Translations under genes and position numbers: made by a program | Source of the DNA: Cellulomonas hominis | Lineage (GTDB): Bacteria > Actinomycetota > Actinomycetes > Actinomycetales > Cellulomonadaceae | Length of the DNA: 64,000 nt | Assembly (NCBI RefSeq): GCF_014201095.1 | Contig: NZ_JACHDN010000001.1 | Location: 4,154,001-4,218,000, forward strand | Direction of reading: 5' to 3' | In this document: positions 53,744 to 64,000 of the stretch, piece after piece | Position numbering within the stretch: the stretch's first letter is position 1 | How the letters are laid out: each line of letters opens with the position of its first letter | The notes under the pieces: model-generated | The model's input: only the letters and a program-made list of their open reading frames with translations | Told to the model about the DNA's origin: nothing | Databases searched by the model: none

Positions 53744-54862
53744 ATGACTGAGGGCACCACGCCGCTCGACCGGGTGGCCGACGCCGGCGTCGCGGTCTGG
53801 CTGGACGACCTGTCCCGGGAACGGCTGCGGACCGGGAACCTGAAGGACCTCGTGGCGGAGCGCCGCGTGGTCGGGGTGACCACCAACCCGACGATCTTCG
53901 CGAGCGCGCTGGCGAAGGGCGACGCCTACGACGAGCAGCTCCGGCAGCTCGCGGCGCAGGGCACCGACGTGGACGGCGCGGTCTTCGCGATCACCACCGA
54001 CGACGTCCGCGAGGCCGCCGACGTGCTGCGCCCCGTGCACGACGCCACCGACGGCGTCGACGGCCGCGTCTCGATCGAGGTGGACCCGCGCCTGGCGCAC
54101 GACACCCAGGCCACCGTCGACGCGGCGCGCGCGCTGTGGTCGACGATCGACCGGCCGAACGTCTTCATCAAGATCCCGGCCACGCTGGACGGCCTGCCCG
54201 CGATCACGCAGGTGCTCGCCGACGGCATCAGCGTGAACGTGACGCTGATCTTCTCCCTCGAGCGGTACCGCGCCGTGCTCGACGCCTTCGTGGCCGGGCT
54301 CGAGCAGGCCCGCGCGAACGGGCACGACCTCGCGCCGATCGCCTCGGTGGCGTCCTTCTTCGTGTCCCGCGTGGACGCCGCAGTCGACCCGCGTCTGGAC
54401 GCCATCGGCTCCCCCGAGGCCGCGGAGCTGCGCGGGAAGGCCGCCATCGCGAACGCCCGCCTCGCGTACGGGGTGTACGAGGAGGTCGTCGCGGGCGAGC
54501 GCTGGCAGTCGCTCGCCTCCGACGGCGCGCGGCCGCAGCGGCCGCTGTGGGCCTCGACCGGCGTCAAGGACAAGGCGTACCCCGACACCCGCTACGTCGA
54601 CGAGCTCGTCGTCGCGGGTGTCGTCAACACCATGCCCGAGGCCACGCTGCAGGCCGTCGCCGACCACGGCGACTTCCGCGGCGACACGGTCACCGGCACC
54701 CAGGACGAGGCGCGGCGGGTCGTCGAGGCCCTCGCCGGCCTGGGCATCTCCCTCGACGAGGTCACCGACCGGCTCGAGCGCGAGGGCGTCGAGAAGTTCG
54801 AGACGTCCTGGACCGAGCTCCTCGACACCGTCCGCGACGGACTGGGCCAGGTGACCGCGTGA
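53744..54862 (+). CDS. tal: Transaldolase
   Basis: A 372-residue TIM-barrel enzyme of the non-oxidative pentose-phosphate pathway. The N-terminal [13 protein letters not shown] and the Schiff-base lysine in [11 protein letters not shown] are clear; [16 protein letters not shown] and [14 protein letters not shown] follow. ATG 53744 is preceded by AGGTGGCAGGACG. It heads the operon tal-zwf-opcA-pgl, and its last codons overlap the GTG of zwf. Confidence 0.95.
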   Translation: MTEGTTPLDRVADAGVAVWLDDLSRERLRTGNLKDLVAERRVVGVTTNPTIFASALAKGDAYDEQLRQLAAQGTDVDGAVFAITTDDVREAADVLRPVHDATDGVDGRVSIEVDPRLAHDTQATVDAARALWSTIDRPNVFIKIPATLDGLPAITQVLADGISVNVTLIFSLERYRAVLDAFVAGLEQARANGHDLAPIASVASFFVSRVDAAVDPRLDAIGSPEAAELRGKAAIANARLAYGVYEEVVAGERWQSLASDGARPQRPLWASTGVKDKAYPDTRYVDELVVAGVVNTMPEATLQAVADHGDFRGDTVTGTQDEARRVVEALAGLGISLDEVTDRLEREGVEKFETSWTELLDTVRDGLGQVTA

Positions 54863-56400
54863 GGCCCGCCAAGGTCACCCCGGAGCACAACCCGCTCCGG
54901 GACCCCCGCGACCGCCGGCTCCCCCGCATCGCCGGGCCGTCCGGCCTGGTCATCTTCGGGGTCACCGGCGACCTCGCGCGCAAGAAGCTCATGCCCGCGG
55001 TGTACGACCTCACCAACCGCGGCCTGCTCCCGCCGGGCTTCGCGCTCACCGGGTTCGCCCGGCGCGACTGGGAGGACCAGGACTTCGCGCAGATCGTGCA
55101 CGACTCGGTCAAGGAGCACGCCCGGACCCCGTTCCGCGAGGCGACCTGGCGGCAGCTGTCCGAGGGCATCCGGTTCGTGCAGGGCACCTTCGACGACGAC
55201 GACGCGTTCGACCGGCTCCGCCAGACCGTCGAGGACCTCGACGTGTCCCGGGGCACCGGCGGCAACCACGCCTTCTACCTGTCGGTGCCGCCGAGCGCGT
55301 TCCCGGTGGTCTGCAAGCAGCTCGCCCGCTCGGGCCTGTCCGAGTCCCGCGACGACGCCTGGCGCCGCGTGGTCATCGAGAAGCCGTTCGGGCACGACCT
55401 GCAGTCCGCCCGTGAGCTGAACGACGTCGTGTCGAGCGTGTTCCGGCCGGACGACGTGTTCCGGATCGACCACTACCTCGGCAAGGAGACCGTGCAGAAC
55501 CTGCTGGCGCTGCGCTTCGCGAACCAGCTGTTCGAGCCGATCTGGAACGCCAACTACGTCGACCACGTGCAGATCACGATGGCCGAGGACATCGGCGTGG
55601 GCGGCCGCGCCGGCTACTACGACGGCATCGGCGCCGCGCGCGACGTCATCCAGAACCACCTGCTCCAGCTCCTCGCCCTCACCGCGATGGAGGAGCCGGT
55701 CACGTTCGACGCGCACGACCTCACCGCCGAGAAGATCAAGGTGCTCTCCGCGGTGCGGCTGCCCAAGGACCTCGGCAAGCACACCGCGCGCGGGCAGTAC
55801 GCCGCCGGGTGGCAGGGCGGCGAGCGGGTCGTCGGCTACCTCGATGAGGGCGGGTTCGACCCGAACTCGACCACCGAGACCTTCGCCGCGATCCGCGTGG
55901 ACGTCGACACCCGCCGCTGGGCGGGCGTGCCGTTCTACCTGCGGACCGGCAAGCGCCTGGGCCGGCGCGTCACCGAGATCGCCGTCGTGTTCAAGAAGGC
56001 GCCGCACCTGCCCTTCGAGTCCACCGCGACCGAGGAGCTCGGCAAGAACGCCCTGGTCATCCGGGTGCAGCCCGACGAGGGCGTGACCCTGCGGTTCGGC
56101 GCCAAGGTGCCGGGCACCGCGATGGAGGTCCGGGACGTCACGATGGACTTCGGCTACGGCCACGCGTTCACCGAGTCCTCCCCCGAGGCCTACGAGCGCC
56201 TGATCCTCGACGTCCTGCTGGGCGACCCGCCGCTGTTCCCGCGGCACGAGGAGGTCGAGCTCTCCTGGAAGATCCTCGACCCGATCACGTCCTACTGGGC
56301 GAGCAAGGGCAAGCCCGAGCCCTACCGCGCGGGCACCTGGGGGCCGGAGTCGGCCGACCGCATGCTGGAGCGCGACGGACGAGCCTGGAGGCGACCGTGA
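54859..56400 (+). CDS. zwf: Glucose-6-phosphate 1-dehydrogenase
   Basis: A 513-residue enzyme that opens the oxidative pentose-phosphate pathway. The coenzyme site is [19 protein letters not shown], the substrate/catalytic peptide is [19 protein letters not shown], and EKPFGHD precedes it. The GTG start overlaps the tal stop, and the end overlaps opcA by GTGA. It needs OpcA for full activity in actinobacteria. Confidence 0.96.
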   Translation: MRPAKVTPEHNPLRDPRDRRLPRIAGPSGLVIFGVTGDLARKKLMPAVYDLTNRGLLPPGFALTGFARRDWEDQDFAQIVHDSVKEHARTPFREATWRQLSEGIRFVQGTFDDDDAFDRLRQTVEDLDVSRGTGGNHAFYLSVPPSAFPVVCKQLARSGLSESRDDAWRRVVIEKPFGHDLQSARELNDVVSSVFRPDDVFRIDHYLGKETVQNLLALRFANQLFEPIWNANYVDHVQITMAEDIGVGGRAGYYDGIGAARDVIQNHLLQLLALTAMEEPVTFDAHDLTAEKIKVLSAVRLPKDLGKHTARGQYAAGWQGGERVVGYLDEGGFDPNSTTETFAAIRVDVDTRRWAGVPFYLRTGKRLGRRVTEIAVVFKKAPHLPFESTATEELGKNALVIRVQPDEGVTLRFGAKVPGTAMEVRDVTMDFGYGHAFTESSPEAYERLILDVLLGDPPLFPRHEEVELSWKILDPITSYWASKGKPEPYRAGTWGPESADRMLERDGRAWRRP

Positions 56401-57314
56401 TCATCGACCTGCCGAAGACGACCACCCGCGACATCAACAAGCGGCTGGTCCAGGAGCGCGACGAGGGCGGCGCGGTCGCGCTCGGGCGCGTGCTGACCCT
56501 CATCATCGACGTCGGCCCGCACGACCCCGAGGACGCGATCGCCGCGGCGAACGACGCCTCCCGCGAGCACCCGTGCCGCGTCATCGTGCTGACCGAGGAG
56601 GGCCCCGGCGAGGACTCCGAGCTCGACGCGCAGATCCGCCTCGGCGGCGACGCCGGCGCCAGCGAGGTCGTCATCCTGCACCCGTCGTCCGCGCAGGCCC
56701 GGCACCTGGACACCCTGGTGCTGCCCCTGCTGCTGCCCGACGCGCCGATCGTCGCGTGGTGGCCGTACGACGTGCCGAAGGACCCCGCGCAGCACCCGAT
56801 CGGGCAGCTCGCGCGGCGCCGGATCACCGACTCCACCGAGTGCACCAGCCCCACCCGGACGCTGCACCGGCTCGCCGAGACCTACGCCGAGGGCGACACC
56901 GACCTCGCCTGGACCCGGACGACCCTGTGGCGCGGCCTGATCGCCGCGACCCTGGACCAGCCGCCGTTCGAGCCGGTGCAGCGGGCCGTCGTCGCCGGGG
57001 AGAGCACGCACCCGTCGGTCGACCTCATCGCCGCGTGGCTCGGCTGGGCCCTGAACTGCCCGGTCGAGATCGAGCGGCAGGCCGACGCGCCCGCCATCAC
57101 CCAGGTCCGGCTCGAGCGCCGCTCCGGCGCGATCGTGCTGGACCGCCCCGACGGCAAGACCGCCGCGCTGCGCCAGCCCGACCAGCCCGAGCACCGGATC
57201 GCCCTGCCGATCCGCAAGCTGCGCGAGTGCCTCGCCGAGGAGCTCCGCCGGCTCGACGCCGACGAGGTCTACGGCGAGGTGCTCCGCAAGGGCCTGGCGA
57301 AGGTGGGCGCATGA
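56397..57314 (+). CDS. opcA: Glucose-6-phosphate dehydrogenase assembly protein OpcA
   Basis: A 305-residue protein restricted to actinobacteria and cyanobacteria. It starts [17 protein letters not shown] and contains APIVAWWPYDVPKDPAQHPI and a C-terminal ELRRLDADEVY. In known systems OpcA activates or assembles the dehydrogenase, partly in a redox-dependent way. It lies directly behind zwf (GTGA overlap) and before pgl (GCATGA overlap). Confidence 0.93.
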   Translation: MIIDLPKTTTRDINKRLVQERDEGGAVALGRVLTLIIDVGPHDPEDAIAAANDASREHPCRVIVLTEEGPGEDSELDAQIRLGGDAGASEVVILHPSSAQARHLDTLVLPLLLPDAPIVAWWPYDVPKDPAQHPIGQLARRRITDSTECTSPTRTLHRLAETYAEGDTDLAWTRTTLWRGLIAATLDQPPFEPVQRAVVAGESTHPSVDLIAAWLGWALNCPVEIERQADAPAITQVRLERRSGAIVLDRPDGKTAALRQPDQPEHRIALPIRKLRECLAEELRRLDADEVYGEVLRKGLAKVGA

Positions 57315-58081
57315 CGGGCGCCCCGCGCACCGTCCTGGTGCACCCCGACGCCACCGTGCTCGCCGAGGCCACCGCCGCGCGGCTGATCACCCGCCTGGTC
57401 GACCTGCAGTCGGCGGCCGCCCCGGTGCACGTGGTCCTCACCGGCGGCACCGTCGGCATCAGGACGCTCGCGGCCGTCGCGGCGTCACCCGCCCGGGCAG
57501 CCGTCGACTGGTCCGGCGTCCACCTGTGGTGGGGCGACGAGCGGTTCCTGCCGGACGGCGACCCCGACCGCAACGAGACGCAGGCCCGCGAGGCCCTGCT
57601 CGACGCGCTCGGCGACGCCCTGCCCGCCGCGAACGTGCACCCGATGCGCCCGCTCGACGAGGCCGCGGGCATCGCGACGCCCGAGGACTCCGCCGCCGCG
57701 TACGCCGCCGAGCTCGCCGTCTTCGCCCCCGAGGGCTCCGACGTCCCGGCGTTCGACGTGCTCATGCTCGGCATGGGCCCCGACGGCCACGTCGCGTCGC
57801 TGTTCCCCGGCCACGAGGGCGTCGGCGTCACCGGCGTCCCCACGGTCGGCGTGCACGGCTCCCCCAAGCCTCCGCCGCTGCGGGTGTCGCTGACGTTCGA
57901 GGCGATCCGCGTCGCCCGCGAGGTCTGGGTCGTGGCCGCGGGCGCCGAGAAGGCCGGCCCGGTCGCCTCGGCCCTGTCCGACGCCCCGGTGGACGTCACC
58001 CCCGCCGCGGGGGCCCGCGGCACGGAGGCCACCCTGTGGCTGGTGGACGCGGCCGCGGTCGCGGAGGTCGGCGCGGCCTGA
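57311..58081 (+). CDS. pgl: 6-phosphogluconolactonase
   Basis: A 256-residue lactonase of the glucosamine-6-phosphate isomerase fold (DevB/SOL type). Visible motifs are VLTGGTVGIRTLAA, WGDERFLPDGDPDRNE and MLGMGPDGHVASLFPGH with the catalytic His. It completes the oxidative branch by hydrolysing the lactone made by Zwf. It is the last gene of the operon; inverted repeats and a terminator follow before convergent rbpA. Confidence 0.94.
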   Translation: MTGAPRTVLVHPDATVLAEATAARLITRLVDLQSAAAPVHVVLTGGTVGIRTLAAVAASPARAAVDWSGVHLWWGDERFLPDGDPDRNETQAREALLDALGDALPAANVHPMRPLDEAAGIATPEDSAAAYAAELAVFAPEGSDVPAFDVLMLGMGPDGHVASLFPGHEGVGVTGVPTVGVHGSPKPPPLRVSLTFEAIRVAREVWVVAAGAEKAGPVASALSDAPVDVTPAAGARGTEATLWLVDAAAVAEVGAA

Positions 58082-58106
58082 CCCGTCCCGCCCACGCGAC
58101 CCCTCC

Positions 58107-58180
58107 GCGCGAGGTCGACGGTTCCGCCCACCACGGGCCGGCGCAACCGACGCCCTCGGGCGCAACCGTCGACCTCGCGC
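58107..58180. repeat. 17-base perfect inverted repeat downstream of pgl
   Basis: GCGCGAGGTCGACGGTT (58107-58123) pairs without mismatch with AACCGTCGACCTCGCGC (58164-58180) around a 40-base loop. Each arm contains GTCGAC. The loop holds a further GGCGCAACCG, a partial direct copy of the right arm. It may form a long stem in the pgl message or be a member of a dispersed palindromic repeat family; only one copy is visible here. Confidence 0.75.
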
Positions 58181-58214
58181 CCCCCAGGCCCCTCCCGGCG
58201 AGCCCCGGGGACGC

Positions 58215-58250
58215 CGAACGGCCCCGCAGCCGGAGCCGCGGGGCCGTTCG
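58215..58250. terminator. Hairpin terminator between convergent pgl and rbpA
   Basis: CGAACGGCCCCGC and GCGGGGCCGTTCG are perfect 13-base arms with a 10-base loop. It lies 134 bases after pgl and 20 bases after the rbpA stop on the opposite strand, so it can serve both directions. TTCGTC follows on the plus strand; there is no long T run. Confidence 0.85.
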
Positions 58251-58269
58251 TCAGTCGTCGGTCGGGTGC

Positions 58270-58629
58270 TCAGCGCACCCCGCGGCCGCCGCGGCGCGCG
58301 CGCAGCGCGGCCAGGGCCTCGTCGAGGATCGCCTCGCCGTCCTCGGCGGACCGGCGCTCCTTCACGTACGCGAGGTGCGTCTTGTACGGCTCGTTCCGCA
58401 CGGGGGACGGCGGGTTCGCCTGGTCCTGCCCGGCGGGGAACCCGCAGCGGGGGCAGTCCCAGGTGACGGGCGCCTCCTCGGCGGCCTCCTCCGCGAAGGA
58501 CGGCCGGGTCTCGTGGCCGTTCGCGCACCAGTACGAGATCCAGATGCGGGGGGCGGCGTCGCCGCGCTCGGCCTCCCCCATCGGGCCCGCTCCGACGCGG
58601 GAACCCCGGATCGCGCTTCCGCTCGCCAT
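58270..58629 (-). CDS. rbpA: RNA polymerase-binding protein RbpA
   Basis: A 119-residue actinobacterial transcription factor that binds RNA polymerase and group 1/2 sigma factors and stabilises the open complex. The start MASGSAIRGSRVGAGPMGE, the core with WCANGHETRPSF and WDCPRCGFPAG, and the sigma-interaction helix YKTHLAYVKERRS are all conserved. It lies 14 bases after secG. Confidence 0.96.
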   Translation of the reverse strand: MASGSAIRGSRVGAGPMGEAERGDAAPRIWISYWCANGHETRPSFAEEAAEEAPVTWDCPRCGFPAGQDQANPPSPVRNEPYKTHLAYVKERRSAEDGEAILDEALAALRARRGGRGVR

Positions 58630-58642
58630 GTCGTCCGCCCCC

Positions 58643-58885
58643 TCAGCTCACGCGCTCGATGAGGCCGAGCAGCACGATCACGACCGCCCACACCAGGCTG
58701 ACGCCCACCGTGATCCGGTTGAGGTTGCGCTCGGCCACGCCGGACGAGCCGGCGCTGCTGGTGATGCCGCCGCCGAACATGTCCGAGAGGCCGCCGCCCT
58801 TGCCCTTGTGCAGGAGGACGAGCGGGACGAGCAGCAGGCTCGTGACCACCAGGAGGACCTGGAGGGCGATGGTGAGGGCTGTCAC
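58643..58885 (-). CDS. secG: Preprotein translocase subunit SecG
   Basis: An 80-residue membrane protein with two hydrophobic segments (about 5-25 and 58-76) and the conserved loop LHKGKGGGLSDMFGGG. It assists SecYE in export. GTG start; it follows tpiA by 160 bases, with a strong hairpin in between, and precedes rbpA. Confidence 0.94.
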   Translation of the reverse strand: MTALTIALQVLLVVTSLLLVPLVLLHKGKGGGLSDMFGGGITSSAGSSGVAERNLNRITVGVSLVWAVVIVLLGLIERVS

Positions 58886-58994
58886 GGCGTTGTCTGACTC
58901 TCTCGCGATGGGACGTTCGGTGGTGGACCGCGGTCCAGGGTAGGCGACCCGTCGCCGCGGAATCCAGCAGGACGCGCGGCGGGCGGGACCGGGA

Positions 58995-59037
58995 GGGCCG
59001 GCGACCGGGAGGGTGGACCCCCTCCGGTCGCCGGCCC
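58995..59037. terminator. Hairpin after tpiA
   Basis: GGGCCGGCGACCGG (58995-59008) and CCGGTCGCCGGCCC (59024-59037) are perfect 14-base arms; inside, GAGGG and CCCTC can extend the stem with one bulge. It begins 9 bases after the tpiA stop on the minus strand and so ends, or attenuates, the gap-pgk-tpiA transcript before secG. Confidence 0.85.
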
Positions 59038-59045
59038 CGGGTGGC

Positions 59046-59834
59046 TCAGGCGCCGGCGTGCGCCTTGAACCGGGCGATCTTCGCGAACTCCTCGGCGTCC
59101 AGCGACGCGCCGCCCACGAGGGCGCCGTCGACGTCGGGCTTGCCGATGATCTGCGCGGCGTTGCCGGACTTCACCGAGCCGCCGTACAGGACGCGCACGG
59201 CGTCGGCGACCTCGGCGGAGTACAGCTCGGCGAGCTTGCCGCGGATGGCCGCGCAGACCTCCTGCGCGTCCTCCGGGGTGGCGACCTCGCCGGTGCCGAT
59301 GGCCCAGACCGGCTCGTAGGCGATGACGACCGTCTTCGCCTGCTCCTCGGTGATGCCCGCGAGCGAGCCCTCGAGCTGGGTCAGCGTGTACTCGACGTGG
59401 GTGCCCGCCTTGCGGATCTCCAGGCCCTCGCCGACGCAGACGATCGGGGTGATGCCGGCACCGAGCGCGGCGACGGACTTCGCCGCCACGACCGCGTCGG
59501 ACTCGCCGTGGTACTCGCGGCGCTCCGAGTGGCCCGTCGCGACGTAGGTGACGCCGAGCTTCGCGAGCTGCGCGGCGGACACCTCACCGGTGTACGCGCC
59601 GGACGCGTGCTGCGACACGTCCTGCGCGCCGTAGCGGATGTCGAGCTTGTCGGCGTCGACCAGCGTCTGCACGGAGCGGATGTTGGTGAACGACGGCAGG
59701 ACCGCGACCTCCACGTCGGAGAAGTCGTGCTTCGCGTCCTTGAGCGTCCACGCGAGCTTCTGGACCAGGTGCACGGCCTCGTGGTGGTCGAGGTTGAGCT
59801 TCCAGTTGCCCGCGATGAGGGGGGTGCGTGCCAT
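59046..59834 (-). CDS. tpiA: Triosephosphate isomerase
   Basis: A 262-residue TIM barrel. The substrate Lys is in GNWKLN, the catalytic His in ATGHSERR and the catalytic Glu in [10 protein letters not shown]; the phosphate loop is YGGSVKSGN. It interconverts dihydroxyacetone phosphate and glyceraldehyde-3-phosphate. ATG 59834 lies 5 bases after the pgk stop. Confidence 0.97.
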   Translation of the reverse strand: MARTPLIAGNWKLNLDHHEAVHLVQKLAWTLKDAKHDFSDVEVAVLPSFTNIRSVQTLVDADKLDIRYGAQDVSQHASGAYTGEVSAAQLAKLGVTYVATGHSERREYHGESDAVVAAKSVAALGAGITPIVCVGEGLEIRKAGTHVEYTLTQLEGSLAGITEEQAKTVVIAYEPVWAIGTGEVATPEDAQEVCAAIRGKLAELYSAEVADAVRVLYGGSVKSGNAAQIIGKPDVDGALVGGASLDAEEFAKIARFKAHAGA

Positions 59835-59839
59835 GCCGA

Positions 59840-61030
59840 TCAGTCCTCCAGGACCGCGATGCCGGGGAGGGTCTTGCCCTCGAGGAGCTCCAGCGACGCG
59901 CCGCCGCCGGTGGAGATGTGGCCGAAGCCCGCCTCGTCGAAGCCGAGACGGCGGACGGCCGCGGCCGAGTCGCCGCCGCCGACGATCGAGAAGCCGTCGG
60001 TGTCGACGAGCGCCTGCGCGACGGCCTTGGTGCCCTCGGCGAACGCCGGGAACTCGAACACGCCCATCGGGCCGTTCCAGGCGATCGTCTTCGCGTCGAG
60101 GATCGCGGCGCGGAACAGCTCGCTCGACTTGGGGCCGATGTCCAGGCCCATCTTGCCGGCGGGGATCTTGTCGGCGTCCACGGTCTCGTGCGGGGCGTCC
60201 GCCGCGAAGGAGTCGGCCGCGACGATGTCGACGGGCAGCACGATCTCGACGCCGGACTCCTGCGCCTGCGCGAGGTAGCCCTTGACGGTCTCGACCTGGT
60301 CCTCCTCGAGCAGCGAGGAGCCGACCTCGTGGCCCTGGGCCTTGAGGAAGGTGAAGACCATGCCGCCGCCGATGAGCAGCTTGTCGGCCTTGGTCAGCAG
60401 GTTCGCGATGACGCCGAGCTTGTCGGAGACCTTCGAGCCGCCGAGCACGACGACGTAGGGCCGCTCCGGGTCCTCGACGGCCTTGCGCAGGGCCTCGACC
60501 TCGGTGAGCACGAGCGAGCCCGCGGCGTGCGGCAGGCGCAGCGCGACGTCGTAGACCGACGCCTGCTTGCGGTGCACGACGCCGAAGCCGTCGGACACGA
60601 ACGCGTCGGCCAGCTGAGCCAGCTCGTCGGCGAGCTCGCCGCGCACCGCGTCGTCCTTGGAGGTCTCGCGGGCGTCGAAGCGGATGTTCTCGAGCAGGGC
60701 GATCTGCCCGTCCTCGAGCCCCGCCACGGTGGCCTTCGCGGACTCGCCGACGACGTCCTCCGCGAGGGCGACCGGCTGGCCGAGCAGCTCGCCGAGGCGG
60801 GCGGCGACGGGGGCCAGCGAGTACTTCGCGTCGGGCTCGCCCTTCGGGCGGCCGAGGTGCGCGGTGACGACCACGCGGGCGCCGGCGTCGAGCAGGCCCT
60901 TCAGCGTGGGCAGCGCGGCGCGGATGCGGCCGTCGTCGGTGATGGTCGTGCCGTCCAGCGGCACGTTGAAGTCGGAACGGACGAGAACGCGCTTGCCGCG
61001 CAGGTCGCCGAGGTCCTCGATGGTCTTCAT
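59840..61030 (-). CDS. pgk: Phosphoglycerate kinase
   Basis: A 396-residue two-domain kinase. The N-domain starts with [15 protein letters not shown] and has [11 protein letters not shown]; the C-domain has [11 protein letters not shown] and the ATP site [10 protein letters not shown]. It makes ATP from 1,3-bisphosphoglycerate. It is separated from gap by 155 bases with a 19-base-arm hairpin. Confidence 0.97.
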   Translation of the reverse strand: MKTIEDLGDLRGKRVLVRSDFNVPLDGTTITDDGRIRAALPTLKGLLDAGARVVVTAHLGRPKGEPDAKYSLAPVAARLGELLGQPVALAEDVVGESAKATVAGLEDGQIALLENIRFDARETSKDDAVRGELADELAQLADAFVSDGFGVVHRKQASVYDVALRLPHAAGSLVLTEVEALRKAVEDPERPYVVVLGGSKVSDKLGVIANLLTKADKLLIGGGMVFTFLKAQGHEVGSSLLEEDQVETVKGYLAQAQESGVEIVLPVDIVAADSFAADAPHETVDADKIPAGKMGLDIGPKSSELFRAAILDAKTIAWNGPMGVFEFPAFAEGTKAVAQALVDTDGFSIVGGGDSAAAVRRLGFDEAGFGHISTGGGASLELLEGKTLPGIAVLED

Positions 61031-61110
61031 GCTCTCCTACCTTGCTCCGTCACGGCCGCCGGCACCCGGCGGCGTCCTGGGCACTGCCGTGCCTGGGGCC
61101 CTACATGGCA

Positions 61111-61155
61111 GCGTCCGCGTACGCCGGGGCCGTTGACCCCGGCGTACGCGGACGC
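61111..61155. terminator. 19-base perfect hairpin between gap and pgk
   Basis: GCGTCCGCGTACGCCGGGG (61111-61129) pairs perfectly with CCCCGGCGTACGCGGACGC (61137-61155) over a 7-base loop, 31 bases after the gap stop. There is no T tract downstream on the minus strand. It may be a factor-independent terminator of high-GC type, or a processing or stability element that lets gap be expressed above pgk and tpiA. Confidence 0.85.
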
Positions 61156-61185
61156 ATGACCGTCGCTACTGGTGCGTGGCAGACG

Positions 61186-62283
<1,098 letters not shown>

Positions 62284-62401
62284 TCACACGTTCTTGACCC
62301 GCGCGAGGTCTCCGGATGGCTAGAAGCCTATACCCGCGCGCGGGGTGGCGCAGGGACCAAGGTCTGACCGCCCGGCGCGCCGCCCGTGGTGCGCGCCCTG
62401 C

Positions 62402-63382
62402 TCAGAGGTCGAGCAGGTCCGGGCTCAGTCCCGACTCGGTGTCCGGGATCCCGAGGTCCGACGCGCGCTTGTCGGCGGTCGCCAGCAGGCGCCGGATCCG
62501 GCCCGCGACGGCGTCCTTGGTGAGCACGGGGTCGGCCAGCTTGCCGAGCTCCTCGAGCGAGGCCTCCTTGTGCGCGAGGCGCAGCTCCCCCGCCTCGCGC
62601 AGGTGCTCGGGCACGTCCGCGCCGAGGATCTCGAACGCGCGCTCCACGCGGGCGCCCGCGGCCACGGCGGCCCGGGCCGAGCGGCGCAGGTTCGCGTCGT
62701 CGAAGTTGGCCAGGCGGTTCGCGGTGCCGCGCACCTCGCGCCGCACCCGGCGCTCCTCCCAGACCAGCAGCGTGTCGTGCGCGCCGAGCCGGGCCAGCAT
62801 CGCCGCGATCGCGTCGCCGTCGCGGATGACCACCCGGTCGATCCCGCGCACCTCGCGGGCCTTCGCCGGGATCTGCAGGCGCCGCGCCGCGCCGACCAGC
62901 GCCAGCGCGGCCTCGGGCCCGGGGCAGGTCACCTCCAGCGCGGACGACCGGCCGGGCTCGGTGAGCGAGCCGTGCGCGAGGAACGCCCCGCGCCACGCCG
63001 CCTCGGCCTCCTGGGCGCCGGCGGCCACGATCTGCGGGGGCAGCCCGCGCACGGGCCGGCCGCGGTTGTCGAGCAGGCCGGTCTGCCGCGCGAGCGACTC
63101 GCCGTCCTTGACGACCCGCACGACGTACCGGTTGCCGCGCCGCAGGCCGCCGCCGGACACCACGATCACGTCCGACGCGTGCCCGTAGACCTCGGCGATG
63201 GCCGCACGCAACCGGCGCGCGGCGGCGCCGGTGTCGAGCTCGGCCTCGATGACGATGCGCCCCGAGATGATGTGCAGCCCGCCCGCGAACCGGAGCGTGG
63301 CCGAGACCTCCGCCTTCCGACACGACGTCTTGTCGACCTGGAGCCGCGCAAGCTCGTCCTTCACCTGTGCCGTCAGAGCCAT
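62402..63382 (-). CDS. whiA: WhiA sporulation/cell-division regulator homologue
   Basis: A 326-residue protein. The N-terminal two thirds form a degenerate LAGLIDADG homing-endonuclease fold ([39 protein letters not shown]), without the nuclease acid residues; the C-terminus is a helix-turn-helix ([19 protein letters not shown]). WhiA controls development and division genes and is encoded next to yvcK and gap in most Gram-positive bacteria, as here. ATG start, 4 bases from yvcK. Confidence 0.96.
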   Translation of the reverse strand: MALTAQVKDELARLQVDKTSCRKAEVSATLRFAGGLHIISGRIVIEAELDTGAAARRLRAAIAEVYGHASDVIVVSGGGLRRGNRYVVRVVKDGESLARQTGLLDNRGRPVRGLPPQIVAAGAQEAEAAWRGAFLAHGSLTEPGRSSALEVTCPGPEAALALVGAARRLQIPAKAREVRGIDRVVIRDGDAIAAMLARLGAHDTLLVWEERRVRREVRGTANRLANFDDANLRRSARAAVAAGARVERAFEILGADVPEHLREAGELRLAHKEASLEELGKLADPVLTKDAVAGRIRRLLATADKRASDLGIPDTESGLSPDLLDL

Positions 63383-63386
63383 GCGG

Positions 63387-64000
63387 TCATCCTGCCATCC
63401 CGCGACCCCCGGGTGTCCCGTTCGTCCGGTTCCGGGGGTCCGGGCCCACGTCGCCGAGGAACCCCTCGACGACGTCGCTGATCGCCGCCGCCAGCCGGAG
63501 CGGGTCGTGCCGCGGCGTGCCGTCGCCGCGGCGGACCTGCCGCAGCAGCAGACGGCCGCCCGCGGCGTGCGTGCGCTCCGCGAGCTCGTCCACGTCGTCG
63601 ACCGACCCCGGGTCGGCGATCACGGCGTCCACCCGCAGCGCCGGCGCGTGCTGCCGCAGGGCGTCGAGGTGCTCGCACGGCCCCATGCCGGGCGTCTCGG
63701 CGTCCGCGGTGAGGTTGAGCACGACGATCCGCCGGGCCGCGGTCCGGTGCAGCGCCGCCGCGAGGTCGGGCACGAGCAGGTGCGGGATCACGGAGGTGTA
63801 CCAGGAGCCCGGGCCGAGCACGACCCAGTCGGCCTCGTCGACGGCGGCCACCGCCTCGGGCAGCGCCGGCGGCGCCTCCGGGACCAGGCGGACCTCCGCG
63901 ATCGGGTCCCGCGCGACGGCGACGTGGCTCTGCCCGCGCACCAGGTCGACGTGCCCGTCCGCGCGCCGCACGTCGGCCTCGATCGCGAGCGGCACGGCCG
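63387..64000 (-). CDS. yvcK: YvcK/CofD-like gluconeogenesis factor, 5' end cut off
   Basis: The C-terminal 204 residues of a UDP-sugar-binding YvcK-type protein are present; the frame stays open to the window edge. Typical parts are [20 protein letters not shown] and [20 protein letters not shown]. YvcK affects carbon flux and cell-wall precursor allocation. Its position before whiA is the conserved rapZ-yvcK-whiA order. Confidence 0.93.
   Translation of the reverse strand, partial: AVPLAIEADVRRADGHVDLVRGQSHVAVARDPIAEVRLVPEAPPALPEAVAAVDEADWVVLGPGSWYTSVIPHLLVPDLAAALHRTAARRIVVLNLTADAETPGMGPCEHLDALRQHAPALRVDAVIADPGSVDDVDELAERTHAAGGRLLLRQVRRGDGTPRHDPLRLAAAISDVVEGFLGDVGPDPRNRTNGTPGGRGMAG

Overview
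The window is very GC-rich with dense gene packing, many GTG starts and frequent 4-base stop/start overlaps. The marker genes whiA, rbpA and opcA, a PAS-ANTAR protein, a DUF222/HNH gene and the xerD-parA-scpA-scpB-rluB-tyrA-cmk-plsC-der block point to an Actinomycetota chromosome. A Cellulomonas-like member of the Micrococcales is my best guess, inferred from gene content without any search.

Left part (1-20.7 kb), mostly accessory. It opens with the 3' end of an HNH endonuclease gene and a PAS-ANTAR regulator. Next comes a four-gene set (UbiA prenyltransferase, type III polyketide synthase, isoprenylcysteine-methyltransferase-like protein, FAD oxidoreductase) that looks like a small prenylated or alkylated phenol/quinone pathway. 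An iron-siderophore ABC operon follows, with a DtxR/IdeR-type box in front of it, and then a VOC protein. A heterodimeric ABC exporter is divergent from an SRPBCC-ArsR-SRPBCC set, with a 9-bp-arm palindrome in between. A WecG/TagA glycosyltransferase domain runs in frame into a glutathione peroxidase. A HEAT-like protein and a convergent type II restriction-modification pair of less biased codon use close this part.

Middle part (20.7-43.6 kb). A stressosome operon on the minus strand (rsbR-rsbS-rsbT, a kinase/phosphatase, a hybrid histidine kinase, a response-regulator phosphatase) has every junction overlapping. An Xaa-Pro peptidase and an MFS pump follow. From 29.5 to 40.3 kb lies a carbohydrate island that looks built for fucosylated glycans: binding protein and two permeases, an unknown 650-residue protein, an RraA-like protein, an aldo/keto reductase, an amidohydrolase lactonase, a GntR regulator, an SGNH hydrolase and a GH29 alpha-L-fucosidase. 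An identical 15-base sequence lies before the transporter operon and in the SGNH/fucosidase divergent gap; a variant precedes the GntR gene. A tRNA-Pro, an MFS-GntR pair and a membrane protein lead into the conserved core.

Right part (43.6-64 kb), core. The minus-strand cell-cycle and housekeeping block (der to xerD) is followed by ctaB, then the plus-strand pentose-phosphate set tal-zwf-opcA-pgl, where the usual neighbour tkt is missing. A terminator region separates it from the convergent minus-strand rbpA, secG, tpiA-pgk-gap, whiA and a truncated yvcK. Several long perfect hairpins lie between these genes.
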